Under the pieces are notes generated by a model, which did not search any database, was not told the DNA's origin, and saw only the letters and a program-made list of their open reading frames with translations. Shown here piece by piece: positions 7,601 through 16,153 of a DNA stretch of 64,000 nucleotides (positions within the stretch are counted from its first letter, which is position 1; every line of letters begins with the position of its first letter). The stretch covers positions 1,356,001 through 1,420,000 of the forward strand of contig ATWD01000001.1 of NCBI GenBank assembly GCA_000421065.1, read 5' to 3'. The stretch comes from Acidobacteriaceae bacterium TAA 166. Its GTDB lineage: Bacteria; Acidobacteriota; Terriglobia; Terriglobales; Acidobacteriaceae. Made by a program: the position numbers and the translations under genes.

Positions 7601-8644
7601 ATGGCAGTCGAGAGAACACATAAGATTACGTTGATTCCGGGCGATGGCATTGGGCCGGAGGTCTCCGCCACGGTGGTGAAGATCGTCGAGACGGCGGGCG
7701 CGGTTGCGGGCGTCGGGTTTGAGTGGCATCGCTTCGCGGCGGGCGCGGAGGCCTTCGAGCAGACGAGGGAGTACATCCCGAAGGCGCTGTATGAATCGAT
7801 CGAGCAGAACCGGGTGGCGCTGAAGGGGCCGGTGACGACGCCAGTGGGAGGCGGCTTCTCGTCGATCAACGTGACGCTGCGTAAGAAGTTCGACCTGTTC
7901 GCGAACTTCCGTCCGGTGAAGAGCCTGCCCGGGCTGGTGACGAAGTTCCCGGAGATCGACATGATCATCGTGCGCGAGAACACGGAGGACCTGTATGCGG
8001 GCCTCGAGCACGAGATCGTTCCGGGCGTGGTGCAGTCGCTGAAGATCATCACGGACAAGGGCTCGACGCGGATCGCGCAGTATGCGTTCGACTATGCGCG
8101 CAAGCATGGCCGCAAGAAGATTCATGCGATCCACAAGGCGAACATCATGAAGCTTTCGGACGGCCTGTTTCTGCGCTGCTGCCGCAAGGTGGGCGAGGGC
8201 TTTCCGGAGGTGGAGTACAAGGAGCACATCGTCGATAACACCTGCATGCAGCTGGTGCTGAATCCTTACCAGTACGATATTTTGCTCACCGAGAACCTTT
8301 ACGGCGATATTCTGAGCGATCTTTGCAGCGCGTTCATCGGCGGGCTGGGCCTGGTTCCGGGAGCGAACCTGGGGCATGAGTGCGCGATCTTCGAGGCGGT
8401 GCATGGATCGGCCCCGGATATCGCGGGCAAAGACATGGCGAATCCGACGGCGCTGCTTCAGTCGGCGGTGCTGATGCTGCACCACATCAACGAGGGCGAG
8501 ACGGCGGAGCGGGTGCAGAGCGCGATCGAGCAGGTGTATCGCGAGGGCAAGGTGCTGACGCGCGATGTGGGCGGCAGCGCCGGAACCAAGGCGTTCGCGG
8601 ATGCGGTGCTCGAGGCGATGGCCTCTCCGGTGGCTGCGAGCTAA
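7601..8644 (+). CDS. icd: isocitrate dehydrogenase, NAD-type (isocitrate/isopropylmalate family)
   Basis: Oxidative decarboxylation of isocitrate in the TCA cycle. The 347-residue protein shows PGDGIGPEV at the N-terminus, SSINVTLRKKFDLFANFRP (the substrate-binding segment of isocitrate rather than isopropylmalate enzymes), RENTEDLYAGLEH, the metal-binding acidic NLYGDILSD, and HGSAPDIAGK ahead of the cofactor site. Size and sequence resemble the short NAD-dependent form rather than the longer NADP-dependent E. coli Icd. ATG 7601 is chosen because GGGGAGAG lies upstream; ATG 7565 would add 12 residues lacking family similarity. The NAD preference is inferred. Confidence 0.88.
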   Translation: MAVERTHKITLIPGDGIGPEVSATVVKIVETAGAVAGVGFEWHRFAAGAEAFEQTREYIPKALYESIEQNRVALKGPVTTPVGGGFSSINVTLRKKFDLFANFRPVKSLPGLVTKFPEIDMIIVRENTEDLYAGLEHEIVPGVVQSLKIITDKGSTRIAQYAFDYARKHGRKKIHAIHKANIMKLSDGLFLRCCRKVGEGFPEVEYKEHIVDNTCMQLVLNPYQYDILLTENLYGDILSDLCSAFIGGLGLVPGANLGHECAIFEAVHGSAPDIAGKDMANPTALLQSAVLMLHHINEGETAERVQSAIEQVYREGKVLTRDVGGSAGTKAFADAVLEAMASPVAAS

Positions 8645-8678
8645 CGCTCGCGAGACCGAAACTCAATGGGGAGCAGCG

Positions 8679-8712
8679 AACCGGCGCGGGAGGCATATCT
8701 CCTGCGCCGGTT
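8679..8712 (+). terminator. strong hairpin after icd, possible terminator
   Basis: AACCGGCGCGGGAG pairs with CTCCTGCGCCGGTT (one mismatch, 6-base loop GCATAT) 34 bases after the icd stop. No run of T follows, so it may stabilise the 3' end or act with Rho rather than be a classic intrinsic terminator. Confidence 0.45.
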
Positions 8713-8798
8713 GTGATTTAAGGCAGACGATTAGGGGAAAGCTGCATCGTACGGAGTGCAAACGTTGAGTTTCCGGGATGGAGATGGGGGCTTGCAGC

Positions 8799-9134
8799 AT
8801 GGAGCTGGCTACAGCAATTTGGCAGCAGGCGGCAGGGCACGAGTTCAGGCTGGAGCTGATCTCGCATCGGCTGCCGTTCTGGTTTATGGTCTTCGCATTG
8901 TTTCTTCCGCGAGTCTCGCTGCTGGTGGCCTGGCTGCAGGGGATTCTGGTGCCGTTCCACCTGGTGGGGTGGATTCCGGTGGTCTTCGCGATTCTTCTGC
9001 CGCGGGCGCTGGTGCTGTACCTGATCTATCAGGACCAGGGGTTGAGCCTGTGGTTTGTGATTCACCTGGTGGTGGCGATCCTGGTCTGGATTGGCGGAGG
9101 ACATACCTACCGGAGCAGGTGGACTGACGATTAG
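8799..9134 (+). CDS. small membrane protein of unknown function
   Basis: A 111-residue, very hydrophobic protein with three or four predicted membrane segments (about 28-50, 55-75 and 83-102) and a short charged C-terminus (TYRSRWTDD). I do not recognise a family. ATG 8799 is preferred because GGGGG lies 8 bases upstream; ATG 8778 in frame would add seven residues (MEMGACS). The gene stands alone between icd and asd, flanked by a hairpin and a repeat copy. Confidence 0.6.
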   Translation: MELATAIWQQAAGHEFRLELISHRLPFWFMVFALFLPRVSLLVAWLQGILVPFHLVGWIPVVFAILLPRALVLYLIYQDQGLSLWFVIHLVVAILVWIGGGHTYRSRWTDD

Positions 9135-9150
9135 ATGAGGGGAAGAACAG

Positions 9151-9191
9151 GCGCTGCCGGTCGGGCCCGCTGCGCTCGGCCGGCAGGCCAT
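9151..9191. repeat. interspersed palindromic repeat, short form (F)
   Basis: Type 1 end GCGCTGCCG at the left, type 2 end CGGCCGGCAGGCCAT at the right, only 41 bp apart. It starts 16 bases after a stop codon. The second repeat family begins directly after it, as at 6673. Confidence 0.8.
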
Positions 9192-9195
9192 CGTG

Positions 9196-9308
9196 TTTCC
9201 TCAAAATCGCGGGTTGAAGTTTGTCGGTACTGCGGTTCGAGCTTCGCTCGAAGGCCCACCTTAGCAACGATGAAGCCGTCGCGAAGATGGCGCCCCCGGG
9301 CTCGTGGC
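9196..9308. repeat. second repeat family, copy 2
   Basis: Partner of 6673-6780, with the same ordered blocks (TACTGCGGTTCG, GCTTCGCTCGAAGGCCCACC, GCCGTCGCGAAGATGG). It also follows a type 2 end of the main repeat, and lies upstream of asd. Confidence 0.7.
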
Positions 9309-9369
9309 TCTTCTCTGGAACAGGGGAATCGTGACTCGGAAGGACGTGCCGCGTTATTGTTAATAGACT

Positions 9370-10464
9370 ATGGAACGGCGACGGGTTGGCATTCTTGGCG
9401 CGACCGGGATGGTGGGTCAGCGTTTTATTCAGCTTCTTAACAATCACCCTTGGTTTGAGATTACATGGCTGGCGGCGAGCGATCGCAGCGCGGGCAAGAC
9501 TTATGGCGAGGCCTGTAAGTGGAAGCTGGACACCCCTCTGCCCAAGAAGATCGCGGAGATGAAGGTGCAGCCGAATGTTCCGGAGCTGTGCGAGGGCGAG
9601 CTTCCCAGGATTATCTTCGCCGCGCTGGACGCGGATATTGCGCGCGAACTGGAGCCGAAGTTTGCCGCAGCCGGGTGCGCGGTGATCTCGAACTCGAGCG
9701 CGTTCCGGATGGTCGAAGACGTTCCCCTGGTGATTCCGGAGGTGAACGCCGATCATCTGCAGATGATCGAGACGCAGGCGTGGCGGCGCGAGAGCGGCGG
9801 ATATATTGTGACCAATCCGAACTGCTCTGCGATTGGGCTGGTGCTGGCGCTGAAGCCGCTGGAGGAGAGGTTCGGGATCGAGAGCCTGTTCGTTTCAACC
9901 ATGCAGGCGGTGAGCGGCGCGGGGTATCCGGGCGTGCCTTCGCTGGACATTCTGGGCAATGTGGTTCCGTTCATCAAGAACGAGGAAGAGAAGATGCAGG
10001 AGGAGGTCGGCAAGCTGCTGGGCCGGCTGCGCGGATCGAGTGTTGCCATGCTGGATGCGAAGGTGAGCGCGCACTGCAACCGCGTGGCGGTCGAGGACGG
10101 CCACACCGAGTGCGTGAGCATCAAGCTACGCAAAAAGGCTACGCGCGAGGAGATTCTGGCGGCGTGGAGCGAGTTTGCTCCGCTGCGCGGGGAGGGTCTG
10201 CCGACGGCTCCCGAGGCTCCGGTGGAGTTTGACGAGGCGGTGGATCGTCCGCAGCCGCGTCTGGACCGGATGCGCGGCCAGGGCATGGCGGCGACGGTGG
10301 GACGGCTGCGCGAGTGCGCCCTGCTGGACTGGAAGTTTGTGGTGCTATCGCATAATACGATTCGCGGTGCGGCGGGAGCGGCGCTGCTGAACGCCGAGGT
10401 GCTGGCGCGGATGGGCAAGCTGGATAAGCTGGGGATCCCGCAGGGTCAGGCGGTGCTGGCTTGA
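9370..10464 (+). CDS. asd: aspartate-semialdehyde dehydrogenase
   Basis: Reduces aspartyl phosphate to aspartate semialdehyde, the branch point to lysine and threonine/methionine. The N-terminal NADP motif GATGMVGQ lies at residues 10-17. The catalytic cysteine is Cys152 in TNPNCSAIG, and the acid/base His235 is in SAHCNR. At 364 residues it fits the longer archaeal/fungal-type group of the family. Its stop overlaps the TTG start of lysC by four bases (TTGA), suggesting translational coupling. Confidence 0.95.
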   Translation: MERRRVGILGATGMVGQRFIQLLNNHPWFEITWLAASDRSAGKTYGEACKWKLDTPLPKKIAEMKVQPNVPELCEGELPRIIFAALDADIARELEPKFAAAGCAVISNSSAFRMVEDVPLVIPEVNADHLQMIETQAWRRESGGYIVTNPNCSAIGLVLALKPLEERFGIESLFVSTMQAVSGAGYPGVPSLDILGNVVPFIKNEEEKMQEEVGKLLGRLRGSSVAMLDAKVSAHCNRVAVEDGHTECVSIKLRKKATREEILAAWSEFAPLRGEGLPTAPEAPVEFDEAVDRPQPRLDRMRGQGMAATVGRLRECALLDWKFVVLSHNTIRGAAGAALLNAEVLARMGKLDKLGIPQGQAVLA

Positions 10465-11894
10465 GCGTGGCCCGGGAGCAGCTGGTGGTGATGAAGTTTG
10501 GCGGCACCTCGGTGGAGGATGCCAAGGCGATGGGCCGAACGGCGGCGATCGTGGGGGGACGGCGGAAGAAGGGGCTCGAGACGATTGTGGTGGTCTCGGC
10601 GATGGCCAAGGTCACCGATCAACTGCTGGCTGCTGCCGCAGCGGCCGGGCGCGGGGACAAGGCCGGAGCGATGGCGATCAGCGCGCGGCTGCGGAATCGC
10701 CACACCGATACGGCGACGGAGCTGCTGGATGCGGCGCGGTTCGCGGCGCTTGAACCGGCGATCCACATGGAGTTCGACGCCCTGGACGACCTGTTGCGCG
10801 GCATTGCCGCTGTGGGCGAGCTGACGGCGCGGACCAGCGACCTGGTGGTGAGCTTCGGCGAGCGGCTTTCGAGCCGGATGGTGGCGGCGGCTTTCGATCA
10901 GCATGGCCTGAGCGGCGTGCATGTGGACGCGAGGACCTGCATCATCACGGATGCGAATTATGGCAAGGCAGTTCCGCAGGGGGGTGCGATCGAGGCGAAG
11001 CTGGCGGAGTTTGTGCTCCCTTTGATCGAGGTGGGCAAGACTCCGGTAATGGGCGGCTTCATCGGCTCGACCGTGGAGGGGATCACGACGACCCTGGGAC
11101 GCGGCGGCAGCGACTATACCGCCGCGCTGGTGGGCGGAGGTCTGCACGCGGGCGCGATCGAGATCTGGACGGACGTGAACGGCATCATGACGACGGATCC
11201 GAGGATCGTGCCTGAGGCGTTGCGGGTGAAGTCGATCAGCTTCGAGGAGGCGGCGGAGCTGGCTTACTTCGGAGCGAAGGTGCTGCATCCGGCGACGATC
11301 CTTCCGGCGGTACAGAAGAGCATTCCGGTGTGGGTGCTGAACTCGCGCAACGCCGAGAACGAAGGCACGAAGATCACGGCGGTGGCTCCGCACTGCAGGA
11401 GCCCGTTCAAGTGCATCGCGGCGAAGAAGAAGCTGACGATCATCGATATCGTCGCGAGCCGCATGCTGATGTCGCATGGGTATCTGAAGGCGGTCTTCGA
11501 TGTGCTGGACAGGTACAAGTGCGTGGTGGATATGGTCTCGACCAGCGAGGTGAGCATCTCGCTGACGGTGGATTCGAACGAGCGGCTGCCGGAGATCGTT
11601 GAAGAGCTTTCGAAGATCGCGGACGTGAAGATGGAGGGCAACAAGGCCCTGATCTGCATGGTGGGCGAGGATATTCGCGGTCACAACGGCATCGCGGGGC
11701 AGGTATTTTCGGCCGTGAGCCATGTGAATGTGCGGATGATCTCTCAGGGCGCAAGCGAGATCAATATGAGCTTCATGATCGATGAGGAGGATGTGGAGGA
11801 GGCGGTGCGCAGTCTACACAGGAACTTCTTTGCCGATCCGGACGCGGCGATCTTTGATGTAGAGGCAAGGGTGGCTGCCGGTACGACGGCTTAA
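10461..11894 (+). CDS. lysC: aspartate kinase
   Basis: Phosphorylates aspartate, the first committed step of the aspartate family. A monofunctional enzyme of 477 residues: the kinase domain runs to about residue 295 (MKFGGTSV near residue 11; GFIGSTVEGITTTLGRGGSD in the middle), followed by two ACT domains (about 320-460) that usually bind lysine or threonine for feedback control. The TTG start overlaps the asd stop (TTGA); ATG 10491 is the next candidate but would begin at the first strand of the kinase core. No homoserine dehydrogenase domain is fused. Confidence 0.94.
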   Translation: MSVAREQLVVMKFGGTSVEDAKAMGRTAAIVGGRRKKGLETIVVVSAMAKVTDQLLAAAAAAGRGDKAGAMAISARLRNRHTDTATELLDAARFAALEPAIHMEFDALDDLLRGIAAVGELTARTSDLVVSFGERLSSRMVAAAFDQHGLSGVHVDARTCIITDANYGKAVPQGGAIEAKLAEFVLPLIEVGKTPVMGGFIGSTVEGITTTLGRGGSDYTAALVGGGLHAGAIEIWTDVNGIMTTDPRIVPEALRVKSISFEEAAELAYFGAKVLHPATILPAVQKSIPVWVLNSRNAENEGTKITAVAPHCRSPFKCIAAKKKLTIIDIVASRMLMSHGYLKAVFDVLDRYKCVVDMVSTSEVSISLTVDSNERLPEIVEELSKIADVKMEGNKALICMVGEDIRGHNGIAGQVFSAVSHVNVRMISQGASEINMSFMIDEEDVEEAVRSLHRNFFADPDAAIFDVEARVAAGTTA

Positions 11895-11914
11895 CTGGAC
11901 AGGAAGGGACCGCG

Positions 11915-12598
11915 ATGCGCGTACTGGTTCTGGGGCACGGCAAGACAGGCAAGCTGGTGGCCGAGGTGGCGGCCGAGCGTGGGCACAGCGTTCATGTGCT
12001 GGATGCGAAGGAGAACGTCGGGGCCGCGGCTCTAACGGCTCCATTTGTGGCAGGGTTCGACGTCGTGATCGACTTCACGACGCCGGAGGCCGCAGTGCAG
12101 AATATGCGCGCGGTGCTGGCGACGGGAGCGAAGATGGTCGTCGGCACGACGGGGTGGTACGAGAAGCTTCCGGATATGCGGGGGCTGGCCGAGCGCAGGC
12201 AGGCGGGGCTGTTGTACGGCACGAACTTTTCGATGGGTGTACAGACCATGCTGCAGCTGGCCAGGCGCATGGCGGAGCTGCTGAAGGGCTCGGGGTACGA
12301 GTTCTCGATTGAGGAGACGCACCACACGACGAAGCTGGATTCTCCGTCGGGGACGGCGATTACGCTGGCTCAGGTGGTGAAGTCGGCGGGCGTGGCTGAG
12401 GTGCCGATCGAGGCGCATCGCGTGGGCGATGCAGCCGGGCTGCATGTGCTCGAGGCGAAGAGCACGGCGGATCGCCTGGTGTTGACGCATGAGTCTTATT
12501 CTCGGCGCGGATTCGCGGAGGGCGCGGTGCGGGCGGCGGAGTGGATCTCGACGCATACGGGCTGCTACGACTTTCAGGACGTTTGCACGAAGGTCTAG
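11915..12598 (+). CDS. dapB: 4-hydroxy-tetrahydrodipicolinate reductase
   Basis: Reduces the DapA product in lysine and meso-diaminopimelate synthesis. Key features: FTTPEAA, GTTGW at about residues 77-81, NFSMGV, and the catalytic HHTTKLDSPSGTA (His136/137, Lys140). At 227 residues it is shorter than the usual ~270, and the N-terminal dinucleotide site reads GHGKTGK instead of the common GxxGRMG, so cofactor contacts may differ. It starts 20 bases after lysC and is probably in the same operon. Confidence 0.93.
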   Translation: MRVLVLGHGKTGKLVAEVAAERGHSVHVLDAKENVGAAALTAPFVAGFDVVIDFTTPEAAVQNMRAVLATGAKMVVGTTGWYEKLPDMRGLAERRQAGLLYGTNFSMGVQTMLQLARRMAELLKGSGYEFSIEETHHTTKLDSPSGTAITLAQVVKSAGVAEVPIEAHRVGDAAGLHVLEAKSTADRLVLTHESYSRRGFAEGAVRAAEWISTHTGCYDFQDVCTKV

Positions 12599-12629
12599 AC
12601 CGTATCGATATGTTTTTTGGTGAAGAATT

Positions 12630-12844
12630 GCGCTGCTTCGCGGGGCAGCGGTCACTTCGTGACTCGTATACCGCCTTTGGCGTGGGCCTCCCGTTGGTCG
12701 GCGCGAAGATTTTCGCAAGCGACCAACGGGAGCCTCGACCCGAAGGGCAAATACGCGTCACGAAGTGACCGCCGGTACCGTGGTCCCCACAAACAGGTCT
12801 TCGTTTGTGGGGTGGCCGAGCGCAGTGGGCCCGGCCGGAAGGCC
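12630..12844. repeat. interspersed palindromic repeat, full copy with hairpin insert (G)
   Basis: Worn type 1 end (GCGCTGCTTCGCGGGGC), both arms, and a type 2-like end (CCGGCCGGAAGGCCA). An extra hairpin module is inserted in the right arm: CCCCACAAAC (about 12785-12794) pairs with GTTTGTGGGG across a loop. The same module is at the same place in copies N and R. With flanks it fills most of the 335-base gap between dapB and the aminopeptidase. Confidence 0.85.
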
Positions 12845-12933
12845 AGCTTCTTTGCTCGGGATGACATCTTTTTGATAGGAACTTCAGAGACATCCTACGA
12901 GTGCGCAGCGTCTAATAGGGTTTGAGGTGAGAG

Positions 12934-14208
12934 ATGAGTGTTGCAGAGGAAGTGAAGGCGACGGGATTCGATGCGTTGACGCTGGAGGAGAAGCTGGATC
13001 GCCTGGCCGAGGTGGCGGTGAAGGTCGGGCTGGGCCTGAAGGAGGGCCAGGAGCTGATCATGTCGGCTCCGATGGAGGCGCTGCCCCTGGCGCGCAAGAT
13101 CACGGAGCAGGCCTACAAGGCCGGCGCGGTGCTGGTGACGACCCTGTATGGGGACGATCCGAGCGTGCTGTCGCGGTACCAGTATGCGAAGGACGCGAGC
13201 TTCGACTACGCTGCGGGCTGGCTGATGGAGGGGGTTGCGAACGGCTTTCGCAAAGGGGCCGCGAGATTGGCCATCGCGGGTGCGAATCCGGCTCTGCTGG
13301 CGAAAGAAGACCCGGCGAAGGTGGCCCGGGCAAATGTTGCGGCCTCGAAGGCGGGCAAGCCGGCGATGGAGCTGATTACGCGGCACGAGATCAACTGGAC
13401 GATTGTGGCCGCGGCGACGCCGGAGTGGGCCAAGCTGGTATTTCCCGGAGAGCCCGAGGAGACGGCGGTCGCGAAGCTGTGGGAGGCGATCTTTGCGTCC
13501 TCGCGGGTGAACGTGGAGGATCCGGTCGCCGAGTGGAAGCGGCATGGGGAGCACCTGAAGAAGCGGGTCGACCTGCTGAATGCGAAGCGCTTCTCTGCCC
13601 TGCACTTCAAGTCGGCGGATGGAACGACGGACCTGAAGGTGGGTCTGGCGGACGATCATCTTTGGGCCGGGGGCGGGACGATGGCGGGCAATGGGGTGTA
13701 CTGCCAGCCGAATATTCCGACCGAGGAGTGCTTTACGACCCCGCATAAAGACCGCGTGGATGGCCGGGTTCGCGCGACCAAGCCGCTGTCGCACCAGGGG
13801 ACGCTAATCGAGAACATTGCGGTTCGGTTCGAGGGCGGAAAGATCGTCGAGGCCACGGCGACGGCGGGCGAGGATGTGCTGAACCGGCTGATCTCGACCG
13901 ATGAGGGAGCGCGGAGGCTGGGCGAGGTGGCGCTGGTGCCGCATAATTCGCCGATTGCGCAGAGCGGGATTCTGTTCTGGAACACGCTGTTCGACGAGAA
14001 TGCGGCGAGCCATATCGCGCTGGGACAGGCGTACTCGACCTGCCTGATCGGCGGAGAGAAGATGGATGCGGCGCAGCTGGCGGCGCTGGGCGCGAACGAG
14101 AGCCTGATCCATGTGGACTGGATGATCGGTTCGGCGGAGATGGATGTGGATGGGATCGCCGCGGATGGCACGGCGGAGCCGCTGATGCGCAAGGGAGCGT
14201 GGGTTTAA
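12934..14208 (+). CDS. aminopeptidase, peptidase family M29
   Basis: A 424-residue cytoplasmic metallo-aminopeptidase of the thermophilic-aminopeptidase family (PF02073). The C-terminal metal site is visible: PNIPTEECFTTP, GARRLGEVALVPHNSPI, FDENAASHIALGQAY and HVDWMIGS hold the Glu, His and Asp residues typical of M29. N-terminal sequence (VGLGLKEGQELIMSAP) also fits. ATG 12934 follows GAGGTGAGAG. It lies within the lysine gene block but has no known role in that pathway. Confidence 0.9.
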   Translation: MSVAEEVKATGFDALTLEEKLDRLAEVAVKVGLGLKEGQELIMSAPMEALPLARKITEQAYKAGAVLVTTLYGDDPSVLSRYQYAKDASFDYAAGWLMEGVANGFRKGAARLAIAGANPALLAKEDPAKVARANVAASKAGKPAMELITRHEINWTIVAAATPEWAKLVFPGEPEETAVAKLWEAIFASSRVNVEDPVAEWKRHGEHLKKRVDLLNAKRFSALHFKSADGTTDLKVGLADDHLWAGGGTMAGNGVYCQPNIPTEECFTTPHKDRVDGRVRATKPLSHQGTLIENIAVRFEGGKIVEATATAGEDVLNRLISTDEGARRLGEVALVPHNSPIAQSGILFWNTLFDENAASHIALGQAYSTCLIGGEKMDAAQLAALGANESLIHVDWMIGSAEMDVDGIAADGTAEPLMRKGAWV

Positions 14209-14216
14209 GGCGAATA

Positions 14217-14406
14217 GCGCTGCCGCGCGGGCCCGCTGCGCGTGGGGCGGTCACTTCGTGACGCGTATTTGCCCTTTGGGGTGGGGCTCCCGTTGGTCGC
14301 TTGCGAAGATCTTTGTGCCGCCGACCAGCGGGAGGCCCACGCCGAAGGCGGTATACGTGTCACGAAGTGACCGCCCCACGCGCAGTGGGCCCGGCCGGCA
14401 GGCCAT
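14217..14406. repeat. interspersed palindromic repeat, full copy (H)
   Basis: A well-preserved 190-bp member: type 1 end GCGCTGCCGCGCGGGCCC, arm GGTCACTTCGTGACGCGT, centre with GGCTCCCGTTGGTCG facing CGACCAGCGGGAGGCC, then the inverse arm and type 2 end CCGGCCGGCAGGCCAT. It begins 8 bases after the aminopeptidase stop. Confidence 0.9.
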
Positions 14407-14691
14407 CGCCTCTCTATTTCCCTAAAAAGATTTTGTTGCCTGCGGTAAGTTTTTTGTGCGCGGGGCGGATTTTCGCTGTACATTGAAACTCATCGCGGAG
14501 CTGATGCGTCAGTCCTCGTGAATCCCCTCTCTTTTGAACCGCTGCGTGAGCCGAGACGCTCCGCAGAGCAGTTGGATCGCCGGTCCTCGATGCGATCCGC
14601 GTGCGACCCTCCGTTCCCGCGTCGCCGCTTCGTACTTTTCCGAAAATCAAATTGATCTCTGCGCCCGAGCGCGCATTGGAGGAAGCCGTCT

Positions 14692-15954
14692 ATGAGCTCC
14701 AGCATCTACACAGGTGTATCCCGCAGATCGTTTATGCGAATCCTTGGCGCGGCCTCGGCCGCGGCAACGTCGTTCCCGGCACTGGCCGCCGTACAACAGT
14801 CCGCCGCCGCTCCGGCGCAGGGTCCGGGAGGACGCCGCGGCTTCGGCGGCGATATGGGCGAGATGCGCCACCTTACGCCGGACACGGTCATCATCAGCTC
14901 GAATGAGAATCCGCTGGGGCCAGCACAGTCGGCGCTTTCGGCGATCGGCACGACCGCACCGCTGGGTGGACGCTACCACCAGGAAGAGACGATGAAGACG
15001 GTGCAGGTCTTCAGCGAGCTGTTTCAGCTGAAGAAGGGCTACCTGGCCCTGACGCCGGGGTCGGGCGGCCCGCTGGACCTGGCGCTGATGTCGAACATCG
15101 GACCAGACAAGCCACTGGTCTATGGCGATCCTAGCTATGAGCAGGGCTTCCGCGCGGCCGACACGATGAAGGCTCCGAAGTTTCCGGTTCCGCTGACCTC
15201 GACCTATGCGCATGATGTGCGGGCGATGGTGAAGGCGCATCCTTCGCCCGGCGCTTATTACATCGTGAATCCGAATAATCCGACCGGGACGATCACGCCG
15301 CGTGAGGATATTCTTTGGCTGCTGAAGAATAAGCCCGCGGGTTCGGTGGTGATTGTGGATGAGGCGTATCACCACTTCTCGAATGAGGATTCGGTGATCG
15401 ACCAGGTTGCGGCGGATCAGGACATTATCGTGCTTCGGACGTTCTCGAAGATCTACGGCATGGCGGGGCTTCGCGCGGGCGTTGCGGTGGCGCGGCCGGA
15501 CCTGCTGGCGAAGTTCTCGACGGTGGCGGCTCCGGCGAGAAGTCTGGCAAGCATCTCGATCACGAGCTCGGCGGCGGCTCGCGCGAGCTTGCAGGATAAA
15601 GACCTGGTTCCGCTGCGCCGCAAGATCAATGCGGATATTCGGGCAGAGACGCTGGAGTTTCTGGAGAAGCACAACTACAAGGTGCTTCCGGGGTCGCAGG
15701 CGAACTTCTTCATGGTGGACGTGAAGCGGCCCGGCCACGACTTCCAGGCGGCGATGATCAAGGAAAATATCGCAATCGGGCGCTCGTGGCCGGCGATGCC
15801 GAACTACGTTCGCGTGACGGTGGGGACGAAGCCGGAGATGGAGAAGTTCCAGTCGGCGTTTGTGAAGTGCATGGACACGCCTCCGGGCGCGGTCAATGGA
15901 GCTTCGCTGCATCTGCCGGAGTATCACGTTCCTTCGGAGCTTTACCGCGGATAA
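14692..15954 (+). CDS. Tat-exported class I/II aminotransferase (HisC-like)
   Basis: A 420-residue PLP aminotransferase related to histidinol-phosphate aminotransferase. It begins with a twin-arginine signal (SRRSFMRILG, residues 10-19, then an Ala-rich stretch and an Ala-x-Ala-type site near 33), so it should act in the periplasm. The catalytic core shows SSNENPLGP, NPNNPTGTITP, DEAYHHFSN and the PLP lysine in TFSKIYGMAGLRAG. GGAGG lies 8 bases upstream of ATG 14692. It lies between dapB and dapA, but an exported enzyme is unlikely to supply the missing DapC step. True substrate unknown. Confidence 0.85.
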   Translation: MSSSIYTGVSRRSFMRILGAASAAATSFPALAAVQQSAAAPAQGPGGRRGFGGDMGEMRHLTPDTVIISSNENPLGPAQSALSAIGTTAPLGGRYHQEETMKTVQVFSELFQLKKGYLALTPGSGGPLDLALMSNIGPDKPLVYGDPSYEQGFRAADTMKAPKFPVPLTSTYAHDVRAMVKAHPSPGAYYIVNPNNPTGTITPREDILWLLKNKPAGSVVIVDEAYHHFSNEDSVIDQVAADQDIIVLRTFSKIYGMAGLRAGVAVARPDLLAKFSTVAAPARSLASISITSSAAARASLQDKDLVPLRRKINADIRAETLEFLEKHNYKVLPGSQANFFMVDVKRPGHDFQAAMIKENIAIGRSWPAMPNYVRVTVGTKPEMEKFQSAFVKCMDTPPGAVNGASLHLPEYHVPSELYRG

Positions 15955-15963
15955 GGAAGACCA

Positions 15964-16008
15964 GCGCTGCCGCGCGGGCCCACTGCGCGTGGGGCCGCGC
16001 GGCAGCGC
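15964..16008. repeat. interspersed palindromic repeat, short form (I)
   Basis: Two type 1 ends face each other: GCGCTGCCGCGCGGGCCC, a 9-base centre ACTGCGCGT, and GGGGCCGCGCGGCAGCGC. The nearly perfect 45-bp palindrome starts 9 bases after the aminotransferase stop. Confidence 0.85.
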
Positions 16009-16153
16009 AAATCTTTTGGTTTGACCCTCCTGCAACGAGAGGTCTGCGCGTCATCGGCTCAGGCCGGGGCGCGCGTTTTTTCGTCCGGAGAGATCGTTCA
16101 TGCGTGGTTGCGTGGGGCGCAGAGCAGCGGCACGCGGTAAACTTTGAATCACT

